Source: Bradyrhizobium manausense (GTDB lineage: Bacteria > Pseudomonadota > Alphaproteobacteria > Rhizobiales > Xanthobacteraceae). Taken from it: a stretch of DNA of 64,000 bases. Positions 14,550 through 22,803 of this stretch are shown here, piece after piece. Both the position numbers and the translations under genes were made by a program. The notes below the pieces were generated by a model. It did no database searches. It was not told where the DNA came from and saw nothing but the letters and a program-made list of their open reading frames with translations. Position 1 is the stretch's first letter; the number at the start of each line of letters is the position of its first letter. The stretch spans positions 124,001-188,000 of the forward strand of contig NZ_JAFCJI010000004.1 of NCBI RefSeq assembly GCF_018131105.1, read 5' to 3'.

Positions 14550-15815
14550 ATGCCATTGATGCTGCTTCCCGACCCGCCACAACTACACGGCACCCTTAAC
14601 CGCCTTGAGCATTATCGAGTCGCCGAACGTCTTGGCGTCATCGCCGCGTCAGCCGACGAGCACGCGAGCCAAGCGAAGTCCTTGCTGCAGGTTCTCCTCG
14701 ACGAAACTGAATTCGAAACCGCGATATACGCCTCGCTTTTTGACCGATCGTTCGCCGATGCAAAGGGCTTGCGAGCACGCCGATCGGAGGTCGGCGCGCG
14801 AGGACACCAAAAGCGGATCACCGTGACTGCCCGCATGACCTCGCCCGGTGACCTGTCCGTTCGAATAGTCCCCCACCGCTACTTTGGCCGCGGGAAATGG
14901 GGCTGGGCAAGAGAATGGCGTCAAAATTCCTTTAGCCGCGAGCCACACGGTTACCGAGGACGTCCGGCTGACGAACTTCTGTTCCTCCGAGGCTGTACTG
15001 CTCTCACCAAAGATCTCAGCGGGGGATTTCGGCTGCGCGGCCGGAACGATGACCTTGACGAGATCCGGCGCCTCCACGCTCAAGTGATCGTATTGCGATT
15101 CTGGAAGGCCGTCTTGCGCTTGGCATTCCACTTCGATGTCGCTGTCGAAAGTTACCCAGCCATAGCGGCGGATGGCCCCCCGCGTGCACCAGCTCTGGAC
15201 GTGATCGACGCCGTCGACGCTCACCGCCAACATACCAAGGCGCTCTTCGAGGCCTTCGAGACGACGACCGGGCACCCTCCGGACCGCGTTTGGGAGATCT
15301 GTGCAAGCCATCGCTCTCAGCGCGATCATTTCCATCTCGACGAGGCGGCAAGGACTCTTAACCGGACCGGACGCATCCGTCTGACGCCTGCGCAAATCGA
15401 GCGAGCGTTTGGCCTGCTGCGGACAGCGGTCGATTTGGACATCTACGCACCGCCGGCCAGCATCTCCGACTACGCACCGCTGATCAAACGAGCTCAAGTT
15501 CAATCGCAGCGGCCGTTCAAGATGAGCGTCGTCCAACCGCCAAAGGGGCCGGCACCGTCCGGCGAGTTGTCCTATGCTGGAATGAGAACGTTTCCCATCG
15601 AGCAGCCCCTGGCAGACGAACTAGGCGTCACGTCCACCGAGCAACTGGTCGCAAAACTCAACGAAATCTGGAGATCACGCGGCGAACGGTTGCTGCCCCA
15701 AGGCAGTTATCCGGTCAACAAGACTTTGCTGGCAAGGGTGGTGAAGCTCTACCGGAGTGAGCTGAAAGCCGTCGACGTTCCGAGCGCACAAATCCCGACA
15801 TCTCGCAGTTCTTAA
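14550..15815 (+). CDS. Hypothetical protein, 421 aa
   Basis: A long frame with balanced composition and several well-formed helices ('HYRVAERLGVIAASADEHASQAKSLLQVLLDE', 'LHAQVIVLRFWKAVLRLAFHFDVAVES', 'DRVWEICASHRSQRDHFHLDEAARTL', 'LTPAQIERAFGLLRTAVDLDIYAP') and a C-terminal part with 'VTSTEQLVAKLNEIWRSRGERLLP'. No motif was recognised. No ribosome-binding site stands before ATG 14550, so the start is uncertain. The opposite-strand frame at 14649-15536 is less protein-like. It may belong with the preceding nucleotidase and HEPN-like gene. Confidence 0.55.
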   Translation: MPLMLLPDPPQLHGTLNRLEHYRVAERLGVIAASADEHASQAKSLLQVLLDETEFETAIYASLFDRSFADAKGLRARRSEVGARGHQKRITVTARMTSPGDLSVRIVPHRYFGRGKWGWAREWRQNSFSREPHGYRGRPADELLFLRGCTALTKDLSGGFRLRGRNDDLDEIRRLHAQVIVLRFWKAVLRLAFHFDVAVESYPAIAADGPPRAPALDVIDAVDAHRQHTKALFEAFETTTGHPPDRVWEICASHRSQRDHFHLDEAARTLNRTGRIRLTPAQIERAFGLLRTAVDLDIYAPPASISDYAPLIKRAQVQSQRPFKMSVVQPPKGPAPSGELSYAGMRTFPIEQPLADELGVTSTEQLVAKLNEIWRSRGERLLPQGSYPVNKTLLARVVKLYRSELKAVDVPSAQIPTSRSS

Positions 15816-15848
15816 CCGCTCCCGAGCCGGTCCCGAGCCGGAAATCCG

Positions 15849-16148
15849 CTACGCAACGGCGCCAGCGGCCGCAGCTACCCTGCGGAGCACGGCGAGCCGC
15901 CCTTGCTGTTCAACCATGTCGGTGGCCAGCTTCTCGAATTCGGCCCGATCCATGCGGGCGAACTCCGACCACCAGGGGGCGGCGTACCGCTCGAAAAGCC
16001 GCTCGTCGAAGACCAGCTTGAACTGCGGCTAGACAACCTCGTTCTCGCGCACGCGGTCGCTCAGCAGAGGCACGGCGCCGGCAGCCTCGGCGATGGCGCC
16101 GGCGCGCGAGGCTTCGTCGTCTATGGCCTGGCGTATCTTCTCCTCCAT
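15849..16148 (-). pseudogene. Conserved small gene interrupted by an in-frame amber codon
   Basis: From ATG 16148 the frame encodes 39 residues (MEEKIRQAIDDEASRAG... ending ENEVV), then TAG at 16031-16029. The same frame continues for 59 protein-like codons (PQFKLVFDERLFERYAAPWW, 'SEFARMDRAEFEKLATDMVEQQGRL') to a second TAG at 15851-15849. No frameshift is needed: a single base change would restore a 99-residue protein. The coding frame also continues upstream of the ATG (GLFHQALGYF), so a GTG start is possible. Either a recent pseudogene or two short products. Confidence 0.55.
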
Positions 16149-16696
16149 GAAGTACCCGAGCGCTTGATGGAAAAGGCCCACCAGGCGGCGACGGCTGCCA
16201 GGATCAACGACTGGCTCACCTCGCTGGGTCTTAAGCCTCCGGACTGAAACGACCGGCTACCGTCAATTATCGCATTTGGTAAAGACGGAACCGCACAATC
16301 CTCGGGCCGTTCGGGTTGCATTGCTTTCGAGGACATTGTGGAGCCGGTCGTGCGCATAGCTGCCCTCCCGACGGGAAATCGGCAACGTCCGATGGGACCC
16401 GGTCCTCTTCCTGGTCGCAATCGCAATCGATCAGCTCAAGAATTTACGCGTTGAGGTCCGGCGATAGCCTCCGAGCTTGCGTCAAGGCAGAGACGACACT
16501 GCCCAAAGCCCCTTTCGCGAACAACAACCGTGAGGAGCGGAGGCACTCATTGATGAGCACAATAATCGCACGTGACAGACACAGGCTTCAGACATAGCAG
16601 ATCGCGTTTTTCTGTTACCGAAAGAATTAAGCGCTGCATTGCGGCTTGCAGGCATCCCGCCGATAGTTACCGTAGGCATTCAGCCTGGAGAAAGAG
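16149..16696. other. Gene-poor stretch of about 550 bp
   Basis: No credible gene. The first ~100 bases continue the frame of the broken gene on the minus strand. The rest holds only short shadow frames. I see no tRNA, strong hairpin with a T-run, or repeat. Confidence 0.5.
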
Positions 16697-16984
16697 ATGA
16701 CTGACTACATCATGGATAACGTCGCCCTCGCGCAGGTACGCGGGGCCGTCCTCCGGCTCGCGAACGGCATGGAGGACAAGCTCGCCGAACACGACCCCAA
16801 TTTCCGTGCAGCGCTCGCGAGCGAGACCGGCTGGAACCTGTTCGAGCTGCTCAAGATCGGCGCGGTGTGCGCCTTCATCAAAGGCATCGACATAAACGCT
16901 CCCAGCCATGACGCGGCCGTCGTCCTGACGGGACTCGCCAACCGCGGTCTTTTGCTCGAAGACGCGCCAACTCCCTCGCCATAA
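16697..16984 (+). CDS. Hypothetical protein, 95 aa
   Basis: Starts at ATG 16697 with GGAGAAAGAG directly in front. The product is helical: 'VALAQVRGAVLRLANGMEDKLAEHDPNFRAALASETGWNLFELLKIG', then 'AFIKGIDINAPSHDAAVVLTGLANRGLL'. No signal peptide; one mildly hydrophobic stretch that is too polar for a membrane helix. Not recognised; isolated between the broken gene and the repeat region. Confidence 0.6.
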   Translation: MTDYIMDNVALAQVRGAVLRLANGMEDKLAEHDPNFRAALASETGWNLFELLKIGAVCAFIKGIDINAPSHDAAVVLTGLANRGLLLEDAPTPSP

Positions 16985-17153
16985 TAGCTGTGCGACGCTG
17001 TACGGCCGCAAGCAGCCAGGTCTACTGGTCGGCTTGCGGTTGGCGGTCCGCAATACAAAAGAGCTTAAGAGCGACGCTCTTCGCATTTTCTTCGATGTTG
17101 GAAGTTTAGTCGTCGCCGTCGCCGAGGTAGCGATTTCGCGCCCTTGGAGGATC

Positions 17154-17230
17154 TGACCTGCCCCTGAGTATTTCCTCCAGAAGGAGTTAGAGTCCGCCCC
17201 GAAGAAGGACGGACAGATGAAGCGAGGTCA
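17154..17230 (+). mobile_element. Possible left-end remnant of an IS3-family element
   Basis: TGACCTGCCCCTGAGTATTT, a purine/pyrimidine leader with TCCTCCAGAAGGAG, then GGACGGACAG and ATGAAGCGA at 17217 resemble the terminal leader and orfA start of IS3-family elements from memory. After ATGAAGCGA the frame (17217-17483) no longer resembles a transposase. No right end was found. Weak, recollection-based call. Confidence 0.3.
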
Positions 17231-17439
17231 CTCACACGCAAATACGAATATGCACATTGTTTGGGATGCGGCGCACACAGCAAACATCGGCCTCAACGGG
17301 GTGCAGCTTTCCGGCTTCGTGCTGGGGCAGGATTACTACCTGATTTGGGCTACCAAAAAAAAACGAGCCGACCATCCGCTGCGGCCGGCTCGCGAAAAAC
17401 CACGCCGGATTCCTGAATTCATTGAGCGACTTACAGGAC

Positions 17440-17554
17440 CGAGTCGTTCTAAAAACGAAAAACGCCAAATCGAGTCGTTCTAAAAGTCAAAATCGAGTCG
17501 CTCTAAAAATGCGGGGTCGTGCAATCTCAACGAGATAGCCGAGTCGTTCTAAAA
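17440..17554 (+). repeat. Four direct copies of a 15-bp repeat
   Basis: CGAGTCGTTCTAAAA occurs exactly at 17440, 17471 and 17540, and with one change (CGAGTCGCTCTAAAA) at 17494. Spacings are 31, 23 and 46 bases. The layout resembles iterons or clustered regulator sites. No recognised gene uses it; a 42-aa gene starts at 17735. Confidence 0.8.
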
Positions 17555-17575
17555 GTGCCCCCACACTTCGGGCTA

Positions 17576-17594
17576 CGCGTGGCGCAGCCACGCG
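17576..17594. repeat. Perfect inverted repeat (8-bp arms, 3-base loop)
   Basis: CGCGTGGC-GCA-GCCACGCG, directly downstream of the 15-bp repeats. It has no T-run, so it is more likely part of an intergenic palindromic element than an intrinsic terminator. Confidence 0.7.
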
Positions 17595-17627
17595 GAGAAC
17601 GAGGGCGAAGCGTGGTGTCCGGCGTAG

Positions 17628-17660
17628 CTGGAGCAAAGCGGAAGCGAAGACGGACTGTTG
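17628..17660 (+). repeat. Direct repeat, left copy
   Basis: 33 bases (CTGGAGC...GGACTGTTG), 30 identical to the copy at 17881-17913. The two copies flank the 42-aa CxxCxGxG gene. Confidence 0.75.
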
Positions 17661-17734
17661 CAGCGAGTTCCGGCTAATTGCCACCGCCGGACTCACGCCA
17701 TCAGTTGCGCCCTATTGAACAGCAGGAGAATTTC

Positions 17735-17863
17735 ATGACCAGTGAAAAAGGCCCGAACATCAAGAAGAAGCAGAAATGCAAGAATTGCGAGGGCAAAGGT
17801 TTGCTCAAGAAGGGCGACAAGGTGGTGAAGTGCCAGCGTTGCAAAGGCACGGGCGTGCGGTGA
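17735..17863 (+). CDS. DnaJ-type CxxCxGxG zinc-finger miniprotein, 42 aa
   Basis: Starts at ATG 17735 with AGGAGA upstream. After a lysine-rich start it has 'CKNCEGKGLLKKGDKVVKCQRCKGTG', two CxxCxGxG motifs that would bind one zinc as in half of a DnaJ central domain. Nothing else of DnaJ is present. Stand-alone proteins of this kind may act as small chaperone or RNA-binding modules; the role here is unknown. The gene is bracketed by 33-bp direct repeats. Confidence 0.65.
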   Translation: MTSEKGPNIKKKQKCKNCEGKGLLKKGDKVVKCQRCKGTGVR

Positions 17864-17880
17864 TGTTGGGTCGATAACCT

Positions 17881-17913
17881 CTGGAGCGCAGCGGAAGCGA
17901 ATACGGACTGTTG
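17881..17913 (+). repeat. Direct repeat, right copy
   Basis: Matches 17628-17660 at 30 of 33 positions, in the same orientation. It starts 18 bases after the stop codon of the 42-aa gene. Confidence 0.75.
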
Positions 17914-18038
17914 TCCCGAACTCCAGCACCCGCACTGCCGCATCGCGCGACATCGTCGACATGCGGGCGCTTCCAGACTGCGCGCCAAGGATCATCGCGC
18001 GCGCCATGAAGGAAGATGCGGCGTCAACCACCTGGCTT

Positions 18039-19280
18039 TCACCCGATCTCCTTCCACCACCGCCAGGTTGAGGCCATGGCCAGCAGGCCGAGCGCGCCGG
18101 TTACGGCCGTGGCGTTGTGGGAGCCGATCCGGTCGGCAAGCCAACCCAGCCAGAAGAAGCCGATCGGACCGATGCCGATGCAGACGGTCAGGACACCAAG
18201 CAGGCGCGAGCGCATGTCCGGCGGTGAAGCAAGATAAACCAGCGTCGCCTGCATGGTCCCGAAGCCGGCGCCGCCCACGCCTGTGAGGAGCAAAGCCGCG
18301 CCGGCCAACACCGGGCTTTGCGTCAGCGCGAACATCACGACCATGAGCATGTAACAGAGGACGCCGCCAATATAGGCCCGGCCGTACCAGTTCGGGGTGA
18401 GCCACAGCGCAAGCACGAGAGCGGCCACGAAGGCGCCGATCCCGTCCATGGTCGCCAGCAGGCCGACACCCTCCGGGCCCAGATGCAGGCGATCGCGCCC
18501 GATGACCGGGATCATGCTGGTGAACGGCCAGGCGAAGACATTGTAGATCGCGGTCACGATCAGGACTCCGCGCACGCGCTTGTTGCCGTGCGCCCAGGCG
18601 ATCCCCTCGGCGATGCGCGCCAGCACGGGCCCCGGCTGCGTGGTGTGAGCGGTATGCGCGCGGACCGTCAGAACAGTCAACAGCGCCGCGCAGTACATCA
18701 GTGTGCTCAGGCACAGGACGCCCTGGAGACCGGCGCCAGCGAGCAGGATGCCGCCGATCACCGGGCCAACCATGCGGCTTGCATTGCTGGCGCCCACGTC
18801 GAGCGACATGGCCAGGCTCATTTTATCGCGGCCAACAGCGTCGCCCATCATCACGCGCCGCACCGGATTGTCGGTGCACCAGCCGCAGCCGTTGACGAAG
18901 CTTGCGAACGCGAGATGCCAGACCTCGAGCCGTCCGGTCATATCCAGAATTGCGAGAACTGCGGAGGTAGCGGCCATCATCAGCACGACGACGAACAGCA
19001 TTCGGCCACGGTCGACGCGTTCCGCGAGCGCGCCGAGAAACACGCCGAACAGCCCCATCGGAAGCAGACGGAGCATGGTCATCATCGCGACGAGAAACGC
19101 AGATTCAGTGCGCTGGTAGACGACAACCCCGACCGCGACGGTTTCGACCCAGCGTACGGTGGCGACGATCAGGCCGATCCACCACAAACGCCAGAAGTCC
19201 GGTGCATCGATGATCCGCCGGAACGGCAATTTGGTCACGGGATGGCTGCCTCGCGGGTGTTCTTCGCCCTTTGCCTCCAC
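18039..19280 (-). CDS. MFS transporter, MFS_3/EntS-like
   Basis: 413-aa inner-membrane exporter with about 12 membrane helices, for example 'FWRLWWIGLIVATVRWVETVAVGVVVYQ', 'MLRLLPMGLFGVFLGALAERVDRGRMLF' (loop 2-3 motif with R-x3-R), 'MVGPVIGGILLAGAGLQGVLCL' and 'GAGFGTMQATLVYLASPPDMRSRLLGVL'. The pattern of the N-half and the 'SPPDMRSRLLGV' segment fit the MFS_3 family, which exports siderophores and drugs. Substrate unknown. It is a single gene with no regulator beside it. Confidence 0.85.
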   Translation of the reverse strand: MEAKGEEHPRGSHPVTKLPFRRIIDAPDFWRLWWIGLIVATVRWVETVAVGVVVYQRTESAFLVAMMTMLRLLPMGLFGVFLGALAERVDRGRMLFVVVLMMAATSAVLAILDMTGRLEVWHLAFASFVNGCGWCTDNPVRRVMMGDAVGRDKMSLAMSLDVGASNASRMVGPVIGGILLAGAGLQGVLCLSTLMYCAALLTVLTVRAHTAHTTQPGPVLARIAEGIAWAHGNKRVRGVLIVTAIYNVFAWPFTSMIPVIGRDRLHLGPEGVGLLATMDGIGAFVAALVLALWLTPNWYGRAYIGGVLCYMLMVVMFALTQSPVLAGAALLLTGVGGAGFGTMQATLVYLASPPDMRSRLLGVLTVCIGIGPIGFFWLGWLADRIGSHNATAVTGALGLLAMASTWRWWKEIG

Positions 19281-19814
19281 TATCGGGAGCCTGCGGCCTT
19301 AAACAAGCTCTTTTCGGGAAGGGCCCCAAGCGTTCTGCGCAGGCGCTGCGGAAGACGTGGACGGCGCTTCGCACGTGCTCGGCAATTTGTTCGCCCGTCG
19401 GGCTTCACGGCAGGCGGCCGGCATCCGGATACGTCAGCGGAGTGCCCTTCGACCAGACCTTCGCACCAGCCCGCTTGCCTTAACAAAAGTGGTTACTCAA
19501 TCATTGACGTTCCCAGGATTCCCCGCGCCGTAGTCTCTTCGCGCTGAAGCACGCGACTGCGCAGGCATTCGAACTACTAATCGAGCATCTCCCGATCGCG
19601 CATCGCAGGCCGCATTTGTCTCTCGTTCACGCACCGCGGTTCATTAACGACGCAGCGCGAATTGGCTTCTGAAGAAGGCCATCTTTGATAAATTCCGGCT
19701 ACGAGCACGGGGGCAAATCCAGGCCGGCCACGCGCCTGACAGGACGCTTCCCCTGGACAGCGAATTCAGTCGCACGGTTGGACATGAACCCGTTCACCGG
19801 CGAGGAGAGACGAG
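19281..19814. other. Intergenic stretch of about 530 bp
   Basis: No credible gene, tRNA or repeat seen. It must hold the divergent promoters of the MFS gene (minus) and the glycosyltransferase-like gene (plus). Confidence 0.5.
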
Positions 19815-20843
19815 ATGCAGGTGAGATCCGCGCTTCAGATCAATTTGCATCCGCTCGACGTGCGCCATGCGGTCCATACGCTGCCGCACCAGATCGACGT
19901 GTGGGGCGATCAGGTCGATCGTATCGTCTTCACCGTCGACACAAGGCAGAGCAAGAGCGGCCGCTACACCGGCAACGCTTACGAGGAGAACCGGCGGCGC
20001 CTGTTCGCACTGCTGGAGGCCATCGCGCGGACGTCGCCGAAGGCGGAGATTTCCGAGGTGGATTATTCGCCGGCGGCGCTCGAGGCCGTGCGGCAGCGCT
20101 ATTTCTCGACCAGCCGCGCCTATCCGGAAAAGGCCTTTGATGGCGGGCCGTTCCATGCCTATTTCTACGGTCTCCTGAAGACCAACGCGGACTACGTGGT
20201 GCATATGGACAGCGACATGCTGTTCGGCGGCGGCAGCCGGGCCTGGCTGGAGGAGGCGATCGGCTGGCTGAAGACGACGCCGGATGCGCTGTTCGCCGGA
20301 CCACTTCCCGGTCCGCCCCGCGCTGACGGCGCACTCGGCGATCTGCATGGAGGCTTCCCGGGGCTATCAGGCGTCCAGCCGCCCGAGCGGCTCGCCGCCG
20401 CCTACCCGGCCTACCGCTTTCGCACCGTGAGCACGCGTATCTTCGTGCTCGATCAGGTCAGGTTCGATGCATCGGTCGGGGCGCTGGAGCTGGTGCGGCC
20501 GAATCTCCGGCGCCGGATCCGCGCAAAATTGTTTCACCAGTCGCCGCTAACGATGCCGGCCGAGGAGATCATTTCCGCGGCCATGATGCGCAAGCGGCTT
20601 TCACGCATCGATTTTCTCGGTTCGGGCGCTGGGCTCTACTCGCTGCACCCGCCGTATCGCACCGACGCTTTCTATCGGGAACTGCCGCAGCTGATCGCGC
20701 GCATCGTGGCCGGTGCGATACCGGACGCCCAGCGGGGCGACTATGACGTCAATTCAAGCATGTTCGACTGGACCGAGGCGCTTCGGCAAAAGACCGTCGG
20801 CCGCCGCCTTGCCCGCGCCGCACGTACAATGATGTCGAGCTGA
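19815..20843 (+). CDS. Glycosyltransferase-like protein (GT-A fold, DxD)
   Basis: 342 aa; start ATG 19815 behind GGAGAGACGAG. The order of elements suggests a GT-A glycosyltransferase: 'DVWGDQVDRIVFTVDT', then 'YGLLKTNADYVVHMDSDMLF', where DSD would bind the metal and sugar nucleotide, followed by 'RAWLEEAIGWLKTTPDALFAGP' and a later 'STRIFVLDQVRF'. There is no membrane helix or signal peptide. The acceptor is not visible. It stands alone, with no polysaccharide genes nearby. Confidence 0.65.
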   Translation: MQVRSALQINLHPLDVRHAVHTLPHQIDVWGDQVDRIVFTVDTRQSKSGRYTGNAYEENRRRLFALLEAIARTSPKAEISEVDYSPAALEAVRQRYFSTSRAYPEKAFDGGPFHAYFYGLLKTNADYVVHMDSDMLFGGGSRAWLEEAIGWLKTTPDALFAGPLPGPPRADGALGDLHGGFPGLSGVQPPERLAAAYPAYRFRTVSTRIFVLDQVRFDASVGALELVRPNLRRRIRAKLFHQSPLTMPAEEIISAAMMRKRLSRIDFLGSGAGLYSLHPPYRTDAFYRELPQLIARIVAGAIPDAQRGDYDVNSSMFDWTEALRQKTVGRRLARAARTMMSS

Positions 20844-21031
20844 GTACCGCAGTTCGTGCCGCGGCAGTTGGTCCCGGCGCGCTCGCCTCATCTGCGCGGC
20901 GGAGCGCGACAAGCGCGGAACTCCGGCACCGAACTGACGCCCGGCAAGATCCAGATGCGGCTGGAACCGGGCATCGCAGGAACGTCGAAAGCTGCGCGCC
21001 GTTGGTTGGTCCTCGAAACTGGAGGATAGAC

Positions 21032-21343
21032 ATGAGGATCATTCCTGGCATCGGCATTATCGCCGCGGCGATCGCGGTGACTGCAATAGCGTCCCCGAGC
21101 TTCGCTCAAGGCCCGGGTCCCTGCACAAGCTCAGGCAACATGGCCGTCGGCGCCGAAGGTCCCGCCATGAGCGGCGGTCAGTTGATGGCCGGCGTTGGAA
21201 ATTGTCGCCACCGCCACACGAGGTGGCGCGATAGCTACGGCTACTATCGGGCGCCGGCCCGCGCCCATTATGATCGTGACTATTACGACCGCAGATATGA
21301 CGGTCCGGGTGTCACGGTCGGCGTAGGCCCCGGTCGCTATTGA
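21032..21343 (+). CDS. Small secreted protein, 103 aa
   Basis: The frame opens at 21002, but ATG 21032 has GGAGGATAGAC in front and gives a clean signal peptide (MRIIPGIGIIAAAIAVTAIA, cleavage after SFA). The mature part has a cysteine pair and ends in a tyrosine/arginine-rich tail (DRDYYDRRYDG). Probably periplasmic or outer-membrane-associated. Function unknown. A bidirectional terminator separates it from the convergent next gene. Confidence 0.7.
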   Translation: MRIIPGIGIIAAAIAVTAIASPSFAQGPGPCTSSGNMAVGAEGPAMSGGQLMAGVGNCRHRHTRWRDSYGYYRAPARAHYDRDYYDRRYDGPGVTVGVGPGRY

Positions 21344-21351
21344 AAAAGAGA

Positions 21352-21379
21352 AGAGGCCGCCATCGAGGCGGCCTCTTTC
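21352..21379. terminator. Intrinsic terminator shared by convergent genes
   Basis: AGAGGCCGCC-ATCGA-GGCGGCCTCT, a perfect 10-bp stem with a 5-base loop, followed by TTTCGTT; A-rich on the other side (GAAAAAGAGA), so it can work in both directions. Confidence 0.8.
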
Positions 21380-21402
21380 GTTGAATCATCCGTGCGCCAG
21401 AT

Positions 21403-21687
21403 TTATTTCGTGCTGTTCAAGGTCCTGTTTGTCGAGGAGTGAAGCTTTCCGTTCACACCGGCATGCGCGCCCGCCGAACCGACCGTCGAGTTCGCGGTCC
21501 CGTTCAGGCTCTTGTGGCGTCCGTTCAGGCCTGCATTGGCCGAGGAATGGAGCGTGCCGTTGGTACCTGTCGCGGCGCCCTTCGAGCCGATCGTCGCGTT
21601 CGCCGTTCCATTCACCGACTGGGCGGAAGCAGCACAGCCAAAGCTCAACGCGAGTGCGCCGGAAAGAATGATCGTCGTGATTTTCAT
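21403..21687 (-). CDS. Secreted two-repeat protein, 94 aa
   Basis: Signal peptide MKITTIILSGALALSFGCAA with cleavage near ASA-QS. The mature protein consists of two ~34-residue repeats: 'LNGTANSTVGSAGAHAGVNGKLHSSTN' mirrors 'VNGTANATIGSKGAATGTNGTLHSSAN'. They are rich in N, G, T, S and A, and a third partial copy follows. Low complexity and hydrophilic, it looks like an extracytoplasmic repeat protein of unknown role. Convergent with the preceding secreted protein. Confidence 0.7.
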   Translation of the reverse strand: MKITTIILSGALALSFGCAASAQSVNGTANATIGSKGAATGTNGTLHSSANAGLNGRHKSLNGTANSTVGSAGAHAGVNGKLHSSTNRTLNSTK

Positions 21688-21975
21688 GCCTCGTCCTTTG
21701 CGTCAACGCCCCAGTGCAGAACAACATCCACGTCCCGACGTTCCGGGAACCTACATGTATTTCCCGATTTCGAAATCGTCCTGACTTCAAATTCGTTCGC
21801 GTGAGTTCCCACTATTTGCCACGATGTCCCGTGATGGAACCGACTAAACATTGGTTAAGTCGAATTTCGATTTTGGCGGACATCACTGTGGCGCGGCAGT
21901 TACAGCCAATACGTGCTGAACTGGTTACGTATCTTTCAGGGCAGGGACTTCTCGAGATCACTTGGGGTAAATTGA

Positions 21976-22719
21976 ATGAACAAGCTTTTGGCTTCAGCCT
22001 CTTTCGGCGCATTGCTCCTGGCGGCAACGTCAGCTTCTGCTGCCGATCTCGCCGCGCGTCCCTACACCAAAGCGCCACCGGCCGCGATCGCCACCGTCTA
22101 CGACTGGAGCGGCTTCTACATCGGCATCAACGGCGGCTGGGGTGAGTCCCACGATCGGCGCGTGTTCGATCCCACCGCGACGCTCGTCGGCAGCTACGAT
22201 GCAAACGGCGGCACCGTCGGCGGTCAGATCGGCTATCGCTGGCAGAGCGCGGGCTGGGTGTTCGGCCTTGAAGCTCAAGGCAACTGGGCCGACATCTCCG
22301 GCAGCACGGCTGCGCTGGTGGTGCCGCCGCCGGGCGACACCGTCCGCTCCAAGATGGACGCGTTCGGCCTGTTCACGGGCCAGGTGGGTTACGCCTGGAA
22401 CAACGTCCTGCTCTACGTGAAGGGCGGTGCTGCGATCACCGATCGCAATTACCAGTTCCTCACGGCCGGCGTTGTGACCGCCGAAACCGGCTCCAGCACG
22501 CGGCTCGGCGGAACGGTCGGCGCCGGCCTCGAGTTCTCGTTCGCACACAACTGGTCGCTCGGCGTCGAGTACGACCACATCTTCGAGAGCCGTCACGCAG
22601 CGACCTTCAACGTCCCGGGCGGTGTCGCTCTGGCCGGCTTCAGCACCGGCGGTGACACCGATCTCATCCTTGGTCGTCTGAACTATCGGTTCGGCGGCCC
22701 GGTCGTCGCCCGGTACTGA
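21976..22719 (+). CDS. Outer-membrane beta-barrel porin, Omp25/31 (RopB) family
   Basis: 247 aa with signal peptide (MNKLLASASFGALLLAATSASA). The mature start 'ADLAARPYTKAPPAAIATVYDWSGFYIGINGGWG' is the hallmark of alphaproteobacterial Omp25/31 barrels. It has alternating strands ('GGQIGYRWQSAGWVFGLEAQGNW', 'GQVGYAWNNVLLYVKGGAA', 'GAGLEFSFAHNWSLGVEYDHI') and a final 'LILGRLNYRFGGPVVARY' ending in an aromatic residue, as BAM substrates do. Probably a structural outer-membrane protein. Followed by a strong terminator. Confidence 0.92.
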   Translation: MNKLLASASFGALLLAATSASAADLAARPYTKAPPAAIATVYDWSGFYIGINGGWGESHDRRVFDPTATLVGSYDANGGTVGGQIGYRWQSAGWVFGLEAQGNWADISGSTAALVVPPPGDTVRSKMDAFGLFTGQVGYAWNNVLLYVKGGAAITDRNYQFLTAGVVTAETGSSTRLGGTVGAGLEFSFAHNWSLGVEYDHIFESRHAATFNVPGGVALAGFSTGGDTDLILGRLNYRFGGPVVARY

Positions 22720-22745
22720 GCGAACATCTATTCCGCTCACAGCTT

Positions 22746-22771
22746 AAAGCCCCGCTCTGCGGGGCTTTTTG
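22746..22771 (+). terminator. Intrinsic terminator of the porin gene
   Basis: AAAGCCCCGC-TCT-GCGGGGCTTT, a perfect 10-bp stem with a 3-base loop followed by TT, 27 bases after the porin stop. Confidence 0.9.
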
Positions 22772-22803
22772 TTGATGCGCACCCAGCGATGGAAGCTGCA
22801 CGG

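Noticed and set aside
14649..15536. 295-codon minus-strand frame
   Set aside because: Overlaps the more protein-like plus-strand frame 14550-15815; many cysteines and arginines typical of a shadow.
17217..17483. 88-codon frame MKRGHSHANT...
   Set aside because: Begins at the possible IS leader, has no recognisable fold, and its end runs into the 15-bp repeats; not reported as a gene.
17440..17554. Could the 15-bp repeats be a CRISPR array?
   Set aside because: Units are too short, spacers of unequal length (8-31 bases), and no cas genes are present.
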